A stretch of DNA of 64,000 nt, from positions 62,001 to 126,000 of the forward strand of contig NC_060024.1 of assembly GCF_021134715.1 (NCBI RefSeq). Reading direction: 5' to 3'. The first letter of the stretch is position 1. The number at the start of each line of letters is the position of its first letter. The translations under genes were made by a program, and so were the position numbers. The notes beneath the pieces were generated by a model. It searched no databases and had not been told where the DNA came from. It saw only the letters and a list, made by a program, of their open reading frames with translations. Shown one piece after another: positions 42,540-52,495 of the stretch. This DNA is from Daphnia pulex. Its lineage: Eukaryota; Arthropoda; Branchiopoda; Diplostraca; Daphniidae.

Positions 42540-44802
42540 ATTAAACTTAATTGTGATTTTCAAAATGCAAAGGAAATACTGCAAAAGATCCATTTCGTGA
42601 AGGAATGGGGAGTTGAACAGCTTTACTTGAAACAAATCGATTGGCCAGGCCTCTAAGCGATCAGATAGAAGACTTACAGAATGGATATGGTAACAAGAAG
42701 ATCTAAAAGGATAAGAGTAGAGATCACTTGTTTGATTGAATTGCCGACCAATAAATAAAGAGTTGTTCTCTGTCTTAATAATGTTTTCTATGCAAATGAC
42801 AGTCATCCTTCAGATAGATACATGAATTCGGAATTTTACAAGTCAAATGCAATGAACCCACCCTCTTTTCCTGTACTGGATTATTGAACGGAAGTGGAGA
42901 CCGGGCAGTAAGAGGCCTTTGTCATGCTCAAAACGGAAAACACGATTGTGAACTGACACTTCCTTCTTGTTTTTGGCAAAAACAAAATTTTCCAACTCTA
43001 CCAAACGCATCGCTATCTGTTGTAAGGGCTTGTCACTCTTTCTTATTAGTTTTTTTAAAGTCTGCATATAATTCTCAAATGGAAATGCAAAAAAATTTGG
43101 GAGTGAGCCGTAACGCAAAACGTCATCGGGAAGGTGTATGAGGCTGTGTACATTATAAGACAAAAATTCTGACCCGTAGATTTCTTCAGCTTCTTCCAAG
43201 AAAAATTTTAATAAATCTCGTGCGTAATCATTCTGGGTATGGCAAAATTCTGGATATGAAAGAATAGCCACATGAAAAACCAAGAAATTATTAAAAACGC
43301 GAGGGGGCAAAATATCTATAAAAATTACGGGACCGACACAAAAATGAACAAATCCATGTTCCGTTGCCTTCATTCGATCAACAAATTTTAACGACCTGGT
43401 ATTTCTCGGATATTCTTTTGGGACATAATCTCGTAAATCCTCTAATCGAGATGACAACACAAACTTGTGACTTGAGCAGTCTGTGCTGTAATTGGCCACG
43501 AATCCAAGTCAAGAGTAATTTTCTACTAACACCAAGTTTTACTAAGTGCATAGGGTCAAGGGGGATATCTTTTACCATGGCGATATCAAGTCTTTCCAGA
43601 ATGGAATTGCCGACATGATGATCTTCATGTTGGCGATTCCGAAACGATTGATCCATTCTCGCAGGAGAGTCACGCTCTAAAAAGACAACCCTGCCAAGAT
43701 ATTCTCCCTGTTGTATGCATTTTGTGCAACCAAAGTAACCAGAATGACTTTTAACCCCCAAATTGAAAGACTGAGCAGGAGCATCGCATATGAAACCATC
43801 AATTTTTAAAATATGAGGGTTACCTTTGTACGTAAAACCATTATTACATAGATTAAGTGATTCAGATATGAAATCGGTAAGATATTCACACAAGAAATGT
43901 GTTTTTTTACTACCATGAAAAAGCCCAACGCAAAACACTTCGAAAGTGAATATTTGAAATCATAGCTAGGATTGGCCACAATTGGCTCCCACTACTTTTT
44001 GCGATTGGAAGGCCGTCTACGTTGACAAAAAGGAAGATCTCAAATGGAATGTCTGATTCTGAAATTAAATTTAGTATGTGTATTATTCCATTCAGAATTC
44101 CGAAATGATGATATTTCCCCGGCGGTATATCTTTTACATTGACAGAACGCGGAGTTTTTTTAAAAAAGGGACCGACACGTTTTCACGTAAATCTAATCCC
44201 CAAGGCTGACTTCTAAATAGAGACAGTAGATCATCGACAGCATTTTGACAAATTCCCCAAACAGTTACCCAAACAGAGAACAACTGCCTAAATGTAGGAC
44301 GCTCATCATTTCCAACATCATTGTTGTCGTCAAAAATTTCCTGTTCCCCACTAGCGTCTTCATAATGTCTCAATAAAATATTTCGTAGTAAAAAATCCTC
44401 TTCATCGAAATCCACATCATCAGTATCCGACGAATCAGGGATAAAATCACTAATAAGTCTACCAGAATCGTAAAAGTCTTGAAATATTGCGCTCGATTCA
44501 ACATCAACACAGCTATAAAAATCATCATCTGATGACAACTCGTTGGATACTGATGACAAATGAGGGATCGGTGGTGCCGTCCCACATTTAGTTTGAATAT
44601 CAATTTGGGGATTAAGTTCTTTTTTAACCCTTTTACGCTTATATATAGCACTGTAAGGCCTATATATAATTTGTGTTTTTACTTTTTTGGTTATCACTGA
44701 TTGTGATGATGACGTTGATGCTGCAGGGGAACGAGATGAAGATGAAGAATTCGACGATGAATTAAAAGATATATCAAAGTCACCCTCCATCATGAGAAAA
44801 TC
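42540..44802 (-). pseudogene. tnp2-like transposase of the CACTA-like element (nearly full length, three frameshifts)
   Basis: The coding start is probably Met-Met-Glu (MMEGDFDISFNSSSNSSSSS) at 44793, just after an AG acceptor near 44803. An acidic Ser-rich N-terminus leads to ERPTFRQLFSVWVTVWGICQ. PPGKYHHFGILNGIIHIL and LFVDVDGLPIAKSSGSQLWP follow (frame change at an A/T run near 44160). Then come VGLFHGSKKTHFLCEYLTDF (frame change near 43945), FICDAPAQSFNLGVKSHSGY, FGCTKCIQQGEYLGRVVFLE, PLDPMHLVKLGVSRKLLLTW, MKATEHGFVHFCVGPV (frame change near 43440) and LSYNVHSLIHLPDDVLRYGS, FFAFPFENYMQTLKKLIRKS. The end includes RQFNQTSDLYSYPFRSSCYH. These are the conserved blocks of animal tnp2-domain transposases. 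Few lesions in over 2 kb suggest a relatively young copy. Confidence 0.75.
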
Positions 44803-44834
44803 TAAATAAAAAAATAGAACTACATTAAAATGAG

Positions 44835-45790
44835 TAATGGAATGCGTTTTGAAGTTTACCAAAAAAAAAGTAGCAATTAGGCTAAGTTAATCAACATTAT
44901 AGGAATTCATAAATTGGTAACACGAGGCAAGCACATGACCACAGGCCAACAAGTTTTATGCTGACGAAAAATTTTGAATGTGCAAAACTGCAATTCTAAA
45001 AAATCTTTCATACCTTGGAATGCAAATTATCCAAAAAAGGTGGTTGGTTTTCTCCACAGAAACTCTGAAAATGCTTAGTTTGGGTACACACTTTCACCAA
45101 AAATATACGATTGACGCAGGTGCAAAGCTCAGGACAAATAAGACATTTGGTGCGAACGCGAAACTAGATGCGACTTCTTCACTATAGTAAAGAAATTTAA
45201 AATTAGCAATGAAAGGCGTTTTGAAATGAGATGAAAAAAAGCTTTAAGAAGGCAACCAACAAAACTACTACAACTTACTAATTCACGAAATTTCCCAACA
45301 CGAGGTAAGCACATGGCCACCACGTTTAAAATATTGGCAAATCAAATTAATTTTGTACAATTATACAATTGTATAATTGTAAGATTCCACGTACCTTGGA
45401 CTTAAAATATCCAAAAATGTGGTGGATTCATTCCAGAGACAACGTGATGATGCTTGGCTCCACCAAAAAGATAACGAATAATGGCGCAGGTACACAGCTC
45501 GATAGTTGGCGATAGTTGGCTCGAACACGTAAGTGGTGAAACTAACCACGACTTATTCACTAAAGTTAAAAAAAAAATAAATGAATAACTGCATGCGTTT
45601 TGGAATAAAATTTGAAAAAAGCAATAAGGCCAAGTTAACCAAAAAATTTAAAATTAAAAAAATTGCCGAACACGAGGCAAGCACATGGCCACCACGTTTA
45701 ACATGCTGGCGAAAAAAAGAGAATTTTGTTTATTTACAATTATAAAGAATTCTACATACCATGGACTCTTTGAAATATCGTAGAAAAAAT
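44835..45790. repeat. Three-copy tandem repeat (about 375 bp each) upstream of the tnp2-like gene
   Basis: ACACGAGG(C/T)AAGCACATG occurs at 44920, 45298 and 45670 (spacings 378 and 372). Each unit also carries a ...GCGTTTTG(A/G)AA... word and a TACC(T/A)TGGA word, the latter a GT-donor-like sequence on the minus strand. The array lies between the coding start of the transposase and the right subterminal region, where promoter and 5' exons are expected. Confidence 0.7.
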
Positions 45791-46319
45791 CGCAGTGTAA
45801 TTATCCGAGAAAATAGTCACTTATTTTAAGAAAATTCACTTCAAAATCAACACAAAAAGTCTAAAAAATTTCAACAAAGATAGTATGTGACTGTACCGCA
45901 CTCCCACTCGAAGAAAAGACGACAAGTAATGGCGGGTATGGATTTCGACGAAGCATGCAGAAACATGTTGCCAAAAATTCGTATTAATTTTTAATATTTT
46001 CCAAAATATAAAAAAAGTCGAATTATCTACATCAAAAATTGTTATTTAGTAAACTAATAAAAAATATTTTTTTATGAAAATATAATCAATATTTTCCCTT
46101 TTTTTAATGAGTGACATAAAGTATCGATCAATATGATTGATCGATATCGAATGTTGGAATCACACTGAATCGTCCAATGAGGGCATGCAATTGTTCTAAG
46201 TCCAAAAACTGAATAGTGACAAGATAAAAAATCTATAGAAAGCAAATATTTCTTATAAATATTTATAGCAGAATATAATATTTATAATAAACGCTTTGCA
46301 TCCCACAAAGTCTTTTTCA

Positions 46320-46482
46320 AGTCCATTGTTGGATGTTAATTGGATGTAACCTTTCCATGTCGATTTCTCTCCCCATATCACAAATCCGACGGATGTCCAT
46401 TTTAAATCCGTTACGTATTGGGATACGATTGCGATGTGGGGACTTCAAATGGACGTCCTTTGGACATTCTGCGCTATATGGG
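46320..46482. repeat. Right subterminal repeat region of the CACTA-like element
   Basis: It contains TTGGATGTTAATTGGATGTA, ACGGATGTCCATTT and AAATGGACGTCCTTTGGACA before the terminal CTGCGCTATATGGG. The words mirror those at 39920-40080. Confidence 0.55.
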
Positions 46483-46489
46483 GTAAGCT

Positions 46490-47069
46490 GTGTTGATTGT
46501 TCGGGACTGTTGAGATTAAATAAACAAGTTCACACACAGAGTTAGTCTCAGTAATATAATACTGTATTACAACCTGAGAGGTTTTCACTGCTGGGACGTA
46601 AATTAAGTAATATAGTGAAATAATACACACCAGATAATTTCTTACAATTGTTTTACAAGCGATAAACTTTACCTCTTTACCAGATGACAGTTGGACACAG
46701 AGAAACCGAACAGCTGACGAATGAAAGTCCACGAAGACTGACATGAGATATTAAACAGCATCTCTGTCAGCGCGCTTGATTACTGGGTCTTATTTATAAA
46801 AAATATTAAACTCAACAGGAACAATAAACTAAATCTTATGATTTTGTTACCTGTAGTTCTACATCTCACCCATTTAAACTTACTCTAACATTTCAAAGCA
46901 TGGATAAAGATGTCCCCTACTCCCCTCCACTGCAGGATATTTTTGTAACAATACATTTAGTATCTTTCTGTGAAAAATCTTGGTCCATTCGATGATGCCC
47001 TTTTAATGATCTTTCGCTTGCCCCCCATCCCCCAAATTCGGGCTAAAAGCCAAACACAGTTCCCCGAAA
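46490..47069. other. Spacer without recognised gene
   Basis: A minus-strand ORF at 46445-46744 overlaps the element end and has no domain. A stretch from 46490 begins TGTTGATTG and is reminiscent of LTR sequence, but no partner or duplication supports that. Confidence 0.25.
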
Positions 47070-47299
47070 TAGTGGTGGCAACCTAGTTAGTAATTACTAC
47101 CTAGTTTTCGACAAATTAAGATAGCAGCGGCATTTTTCTATTTTAAAAAACGCCCCCTTTTATTCCTCTTTTGTTTTGTTTGACCAAATTGAACTATACT
47201 TTGAAAATAAAAGTGCTTTTAAGGGGGAGGCTACTCAAAAGAAAAATGCCGCTGCTATCTTAATTTGTCGAAAACTAGATAACTAGGTTGCCACCACTA
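47070..47299. mobile_element. hAT-type MITE, copy 1 (230 bp, TSD CCCCGAAA)
   Basis: Terminal inverted repeats TAGTGGTGGCAACCTAGTTA...and their complement ending GGTTGCCACCACTA extend about 60 bp inward to GCAGCGGCATTTTTCT. The 8-bp sequence CCCCGAAA flanks both sides (47062-47069, 47300-47307). TA-G-x-G ends with 8-bp duplications fit the hAT superfamily. It has the same length as copy 2 and, by eye, differs from it at only three or so positions. Confidence 0.85.
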
Positions 47300-47439
47300 C
47301 CCCGAAATATTGATAGGTGGCTGTACATTGATGGCCTAGATGTTCCAACATTTCCGATTCCCTCGATGGATTCTACTGGTAATATTTTCATTAGAAAAGC
47401 ATTGTTGTCCCAAGAAACCCAAACTAATATTCGATGACG

Positions 47440-49070
47440 CAATTTTATCCATCTCAAACAGTAACTGGTGCCCAGGAGCTGGAGTATGAGGCAGAATGCA
47501 TACAAATACTACATCAGAGTGGCAAAATACTACAGAACCAGCATCCCCAAGTAAAACACAATCATTGCAGAAAAGAAAGAGACGGAAACCGATGCCATTG
47601 TCTCGAACTATGTTATTCGAAAATGGAGGCAATAATTACATGCATTTCGGATTCGAAGCTGCTTTGGCCGGAGAATCTCCTTGTCAGGTTTTTCAAAATG
47701 AAAACCTTCTACAACATGTACTTCTACCAGAAATCACCCAAATTTCTTCTGGTTTCCATTCGCAAAAAGTTTACAATCCCCATTTGTAATTCCCATCTCT
47801 TTCCCGGACGTGATTCATAAATTTATATCTCAGATATTGATATATCTCAGATATATGAATTAACTACCCGACAAAACGGCGGATCTTTAGGGGCGATACT
47901 GATACAGCAGACGAAGTAGATGCAAACTCAGAACTCCCTCATTACTTCCTCATTACAAACATCGACTGAGTTTTGGCATTCAACAACTCGGAGTAAGCGA
48001 AAGTTATTCCCATCCTTGGGTTAGTCTTTTTTGTCGAAATTTTAGCTCTTTCTGAAGAAAAGGCTACAGTTCTTAAGACTCCCTATCCGTTTTTCATTGG
48101 CTTCTTTCACAGGAAATACCAAACCAGATCTTAACAATGTTTGAAGCCTTGTTTCGATGAACTCCGTCGTCTTTCTCCCACCAACGACAACGTCAATGAA
48201 ACACTGGGAAGAGAATTTACTGCTTCACTGCGTTGCGTTTTGGCTGACACACCAATGCGTACATATGTAAAAAAGTATAAAATACCACAGCGGGTATTGG
48301 AGTTGTGAGAGGTGCATTCAGAAAGGAGAGAGAAGATAATTAGCTGGAAAAGATGGAAAAGAGAAGAAATCGATACAGTTTTTGGAGTTGAATGTCCCAC
48401 CAAGAACAGATGAAGACTTTCATTCCTATTAGTGGTGGCAACCTAGTTAGTAATTACTACCTAGTTTTCGACAAATTAAGATAGCAGCGGCATTTTTCTA
48501 TTTTAAAAAACACCCCATTTTATTCCTCTTTTGTTTTGTTTGACCAAATTGAACTATACTTTGAAAATAAAAGTGCTTTTAAGGGGGAGGCTACACAAAA
48601 GAAAAATGCCGCTGCTATCTTAATTTGTCGAAAACTAGATAACTAGGTTGCCACCACTAATTCCTATTGCTTTTTAGTAGCAGATTCCATTGATGATCAT
48701 AGAGTTAAGGAGAGGGCGTTACCCCATTTGACGACATTGAGTTTCCCATGGTGGCCTAGATGGTGGCCTAGAGGGTGTTGTGATTAACCTAATGCTTACA
48801 TTTACAGCGGGTGCCATTGGTAGGAGATAGACTGTTATTGCATCCGTTAAAAAAAGAGAGGGTAAACTACAGACTATTCAACTTATCGCAGTAGACCATA
48901 GGATTGCGTTGTTTAAGCTTTGTAAACCTTCATAATTTGATAGATATTTGAGATCGCTATCTAACTGTTTTTCAAAGTAAAAACATCACAAGCTAAGAGA
49001 TTTCATGAAGATCTTTATCCAGCTATTATTATTGATGGCATTTTACGAGACGACCAAAACTAGACCATCT
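47440..49070 (+). pseudogene. Second tnp2-like (CACTA) transposase fragment, interrupted by a MITE
   Basis: The plus strand reads FENGGNNYMHFGFEAALAGE (near 47620), a decayed NIDGLPL-type block (FLITNID, near 47968), then PFFIGFFHRK (near 48088), CFDELRRLSPTNDNVNETLG, REFTASLRCVLADTPMRTYV, and a YHSGYWSCERCIQKGE frame (near 48280) ending RTDEDFHSY. The 230-bp MITE follows at 48430-48659. The homology resumes with DDHRVKERALPHLTTLSFPW, and a R-x-x-R-S-L...K-x-x-x-L-R-D-F block near 48945. It shares the block order with the gene at 42.5-44.8 kb but is clearly a different subfamily. Multiple frameshifts make it dead. Confidence 0.6.
48430..48659. mobile_element. hAT-type MITE, copy 2 (230 bp, TSD ATTCCTAT)
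   Basis: Same element as 47070-47299, here flanked by ATTCCTAT on both sides (48422-48429, 48660-48667). The insertion lies within the second tnp2-like fragment, so it is younger than that element. The interior is A/T-rich with no ORF. Confidence 0.88.
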
Positions 49071-50554
49071 TTGCAACGCTATGCTACTGCAGTATTCCGT
49101 ACTGCTGTTGGGTGGATTTTTGGAACAGCGCAGATGCATTTGAAAATTTCCAAGGTTTTTTCCGTAACGCGATTTTATCTGGAAATTTGCCTGTGGAGCA
49201 GTTAAGGAACAGGATGATTGAAAAATTCAAGTACATGTTGCCAACGTTGTCAGACGGGATAATTATTGAAGACAATAAATTATTTAAAATTTAAGTTACA
49301 CGGTCCGAAGTGCGTTTTTCAGAACAAAACATTTTCGTTGATTTCTCGTTCGGCCGTGGTCTAAAACTAACTAAAATTCTTAATTTCCCTAATTTTCTAT
49401 CACCAACAAATTCTCTTATAACATCTCCCTATAATGAAAAATGGGACAGTCGTCGTGTGAATAGATTTCGTGGATGATCGTCTGCACATAAGTAATTCAA
49501 TCGAGTTAGTGGGTTCAAGTTTATAAGATTAGAAAATGCGCATACACAGCCTTTTGTCTCCAGTCGCTTCCAAATCTATTTTAATGCCTCTGTAAGGCAT
49601 GGCTTACGCCTCCTTGTAGCTTTGGGGCTCGAATGATTGGTGAGCAACGATGAGATTGACCATTTTTGAACTAGTTTATTATTGCGGTGGTGTCAAGAGA
49701 TCTCTTTTACCTCGCACTATAATTGTGTTGATGGGTCGTTCGACGAGGGTTTTCAGCAGCATTGAGTTGTGGAGCAGTCAGTTGATGCACCGCAATTTCG
49801 TCTTTATTGTATGAAGTGTCTTCTTGAGATGGATCTTGTAGATAGAAATCTTCATCCATCGGTTCTATTGCCAAATTTTCTGGAACGTGTTGCTCTTTTT
49901 AAGTGGAGGTATTCAATTGACGATTGCAGGAGTGGATGAATAGAGAAGGTAACAAACAAAAAAAACGTTAAACGGTAAAAACGATTGGTAAAAGACATAA
50001 TTTTATTCCGTTGGTAAACTGATAATTTCTTGCCTTTCACAAGGTAACCCGTTGAAATTCCGATTTTTCCTCTTATTCTTACTTTATAATGTGAAACCTT
50101 TTAATGAAATTGCACTTAATCCAGCTTTTGTGGCTTATTCAATGGCACATGCAAACCCTTCTTACTTACAAAAAAAACTAACATGAGGCATGGACTATAC
50201 TCTAACTAAAGGATGGGACTCTTCCCCTATCTCGAAGTGTTAAAGCTAGTCGGGTGGTAAATAGATAGCAATATAAAATGTTATTTAATGTTTACAAAAT
50301 AATTAGCAAAGTCTGACCTACTAGATCGTGGAGGACTGAACATTCCTTCAAAGGAATTTGTGGAAAGGATGTGGATTTACCATTCAAAAATTTGTTGAAT
50401 CTGCAATGAAAACACTAAACAATTCAAGAAAAATTCGCGAGGACCTAATCTGTTTCCTTATGTATGGTATGTATGGTATATGGTTGGTAGCCTAATGAAG
50501 TATATGTTGTTAATAATAAATAATGTAAGGAAACGGTACTAGATTGGGTTACCA
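49071..50554. other. Mostly non-coding, with a short hypothetical ORF at 49112-49294
   Basis: The 60-codon stretch MDFWNSADAFENFQGFFRNA then LPVEQLRNRMIEKFKYMLPT looks protein-like and ends at a stop at 49294. The upstream in-frame sequence may extend it as an exon. No domain is known. The rest up to 50554 has no recognisable gene. Remnants of the minus-strand gene at 51.5 kb may lie here. Confidence 0.3.
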
Positions 50555-50558
50555 TTAA

Positions 50559-51532
50559 CAAGCGATCCACGATTCAAGTAGACCGAAATCATGGAGGGGC
50601 TTTCCAGATCTAAATCCGGAAAAGGCCTTAAAAATATAAAAAAAATATAGGGATGTTTGTCTTCGCACGCCGGATTTACCTGCGTTTGCAGAATTACAAA
50701 ATTCCCACCCGTTTAGGAGTTATTTAGCTCTAAAGTTTGGGTTTTTTGAATTTTGTCAGAAAGTGGGGGGGCTTTGACATCCATTTTCGGAAAAGCGGGG
50801 GAGCTAGGGAAAAAACTAATTTTTAAAAAAGGTTTATTGCATACTCAACCACCGAAATCCAAAAGGAATTTCCTTTCCGGATTTTATTGGTTGAGATATG
50901 ACTGATTTAGTGAAAGGATAATTTAGCTGGTTTCCCTCCCTGGCTTGCAGCCATTTTTTCGTACGGTCCGCTGCGCTCCTGGTGGAAGCCAGCAGAAGGT
51001 CTTATATATCGGCCTTCACATTAGACCCATTGCATTTATACAGGCCTTCATATATAGTGAACCCAGATTTCTTATTGGCCGATGTATAAGACCTTCTTCT
51101 GGCTTCCACCAGGAGCGCAGCGGACCGTACGAAAAAATGGCTGCAAGCCAGGGAGGGAAACCAGCTAAATTATCCTTTCACTAAATCAGTCATATCTCAA
51201 CCAATAAAATCCGGAAAGGAAATTCCTTTTGGATTTCGGTGGTTGAGTATGCAATAAACCTTTTTAAAAAATTAGTTTTTTCCCTAGCTCCCCCGCTTTT
51301 CCGAAAATGGATGTCAAAGCCCCCCCACTTTCTGACAAAATTCAAAAAACCCAAACTTTAGAGCTAAATAACTCCTAAACGGGTGGGAATTCTGTAATTC
51401 TGCAAACGCAGGTATATCCGGCGTGCGAAGACAAACATCCCTATATTTTTTTTATATTTTTAAGGCCTTTTCCGGATTTAGATCTGGAAAGCCCCTCCAT
51501 GATTTCGGTCTACTTGAATCGTGGATCGCTTG
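50559..51532. mobile_element. TTAA-flanked foldback element, 974-bp near-perfect palindrome
   Basis: Two arms of 456 bp (50559-51014 and 51077-51532) are inverted copies with only a few mismatches, separated by a 62-bp loop. Both sides are flanked by TTAA (50555-50558, 51533-51536). The ends begin CAAGCGATCCACGATTC. There is no coding capacity. TTAA duplications are typical of piggyBac-type transposition, though the terminal bases are not the usual piggyBac CCY. It sits at the end of the readable part of a minus-strand ORF (51858-51540). The arm centre (TGGCTTCCACCAGGAGCGCA) has a weaker relative at 60497. Confidence 0.85.
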
Positions 51533-51539
51533 TTAAGTG

Positions 51540-51858
51540 TAGTTGTGTTTCCTGGAACAGGTGTTGACTTTGATGTAAATTGACATGGCTGGGTGGATAT
51601 GTTTTCTTGAACTACAGACTTTGTCAACTCAAACTTTTCAAAAATCCATGGAGCTGATCTTGCTAATTTATCAAACGTAACTGGTGGGACACCTTTCATA
51701 AGCCACTCGTCGATGTACTTTCGTGCTTTTCTTTGTAAGATTCTTGAATATTCCGCTGTTACGTTACCAGCCTTCTTCTTGGGCTCACGTTTAAAGTATC
51801 CAGCAATCAACAGTATTTGATTAGTTTGAACATCACTGAACAGTAACAACTCGGACAT
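51540..51858 (-). CDS. Hypothetical protein, N-terminal part, cut by the TTAA foldback element
   Basis: MSELLLFSDVQTNQILLIAG, YFKREPKKKAGNVTAEYSRI, LQRKARKYIDEWLMKGVPPV, then a Ser/Thr/Pro-rich stretch ending at PVPGNTTTL. The last 18 codons of the open frame belong to the foldback element. The first 75 residues are helical and charged with no domain I recognise. It is divergently oriented to gene C, whose start lies about 640 bp to the right. Confidence 0.4.
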
Positions 51859-52495
51859 TTTTCAAAACTATTCTAGTTCAAAACTGCAAAAAACCTAACT
51901 TAGCACAGAGTAGGAAGTAAGAAAAACGTGACTGTCATGCGCTCCACAAAATGAAAAGCGTCTGCTACATTCCTAGAGATCATTGTTGCCACTTACGTTT
52001 GACCAACAGATTGGATTTATCTGTTTCAATTCATATTTCCTATTCTTATATCGAACTAAAATGCAGTAATTTATTAAAAATTTATTCATCAAGACTTAAT
52101 GGATTTCATATCCGATTTAAATAATAAAGAAGATGCCAGATCTCTCAGTAACGGTGGCGTGCAGAAACTCCATTTTGTGACGTAGTGGCAAACTTGTGTG
52201 TTCCGAAGCCTGCTTTCGATTTCAAATTTCGTGATTTTTCTAAGTACCTAATTCGACGATTTTTCAGGTAAAATTTCACCGAAATATGTGATTTGTGCTT
52301 TAAACTTCACGTTTCAAAATTTAAATTGATTGTGAGATGACATATTTCATGTTTGATTTTTACTTTTTTCCGTCATTCGATTTTTGTGAATTTCTCACGT
52401 GGTAATCACATGTTTCACATGTGGTTGCAAAACTAATCAGTTAATTAACTTCTTAATGGTTCTTTTTCAGAATAATACAGCGTTTTATATTGAAG

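Larger units (their letters stand above)
39900..46482 (-). mobile_element. CACTA-like (EnSpm-type) transposon encoding tnp2-like transposase and a DUF4806-type protein
   Basis: The left end (CCCATATAGCACAG, 39900) and the right end read on the other strand (CCCATATAGCGCAG, 46482) match. Inside both ends are repeated words of the GGATGTCC/GGACGTCC/GGATGTAA type, in opposite orientation at the two ends. This subterminal repeat pattern is characteristic of CACTA elements. Two genes lie on the minus strand: a tnp2-like transposase (44802-42540) and, just downstream, a DUF4806-type gene (42490-40520). A three-unit tandem repeat sits between the right end and the transposase. I could not settle the target duplication. 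The ends do not start with CACTA, so the superfamily call rests on the transposase. Confidence 0.68.

Noticed and set aside
46490..46816. Solo LTR candidate beginning TGTTGATTG and ending near CAACA
   Set aside because: No matching flanking duplication, no second copy in the window and no internal element.
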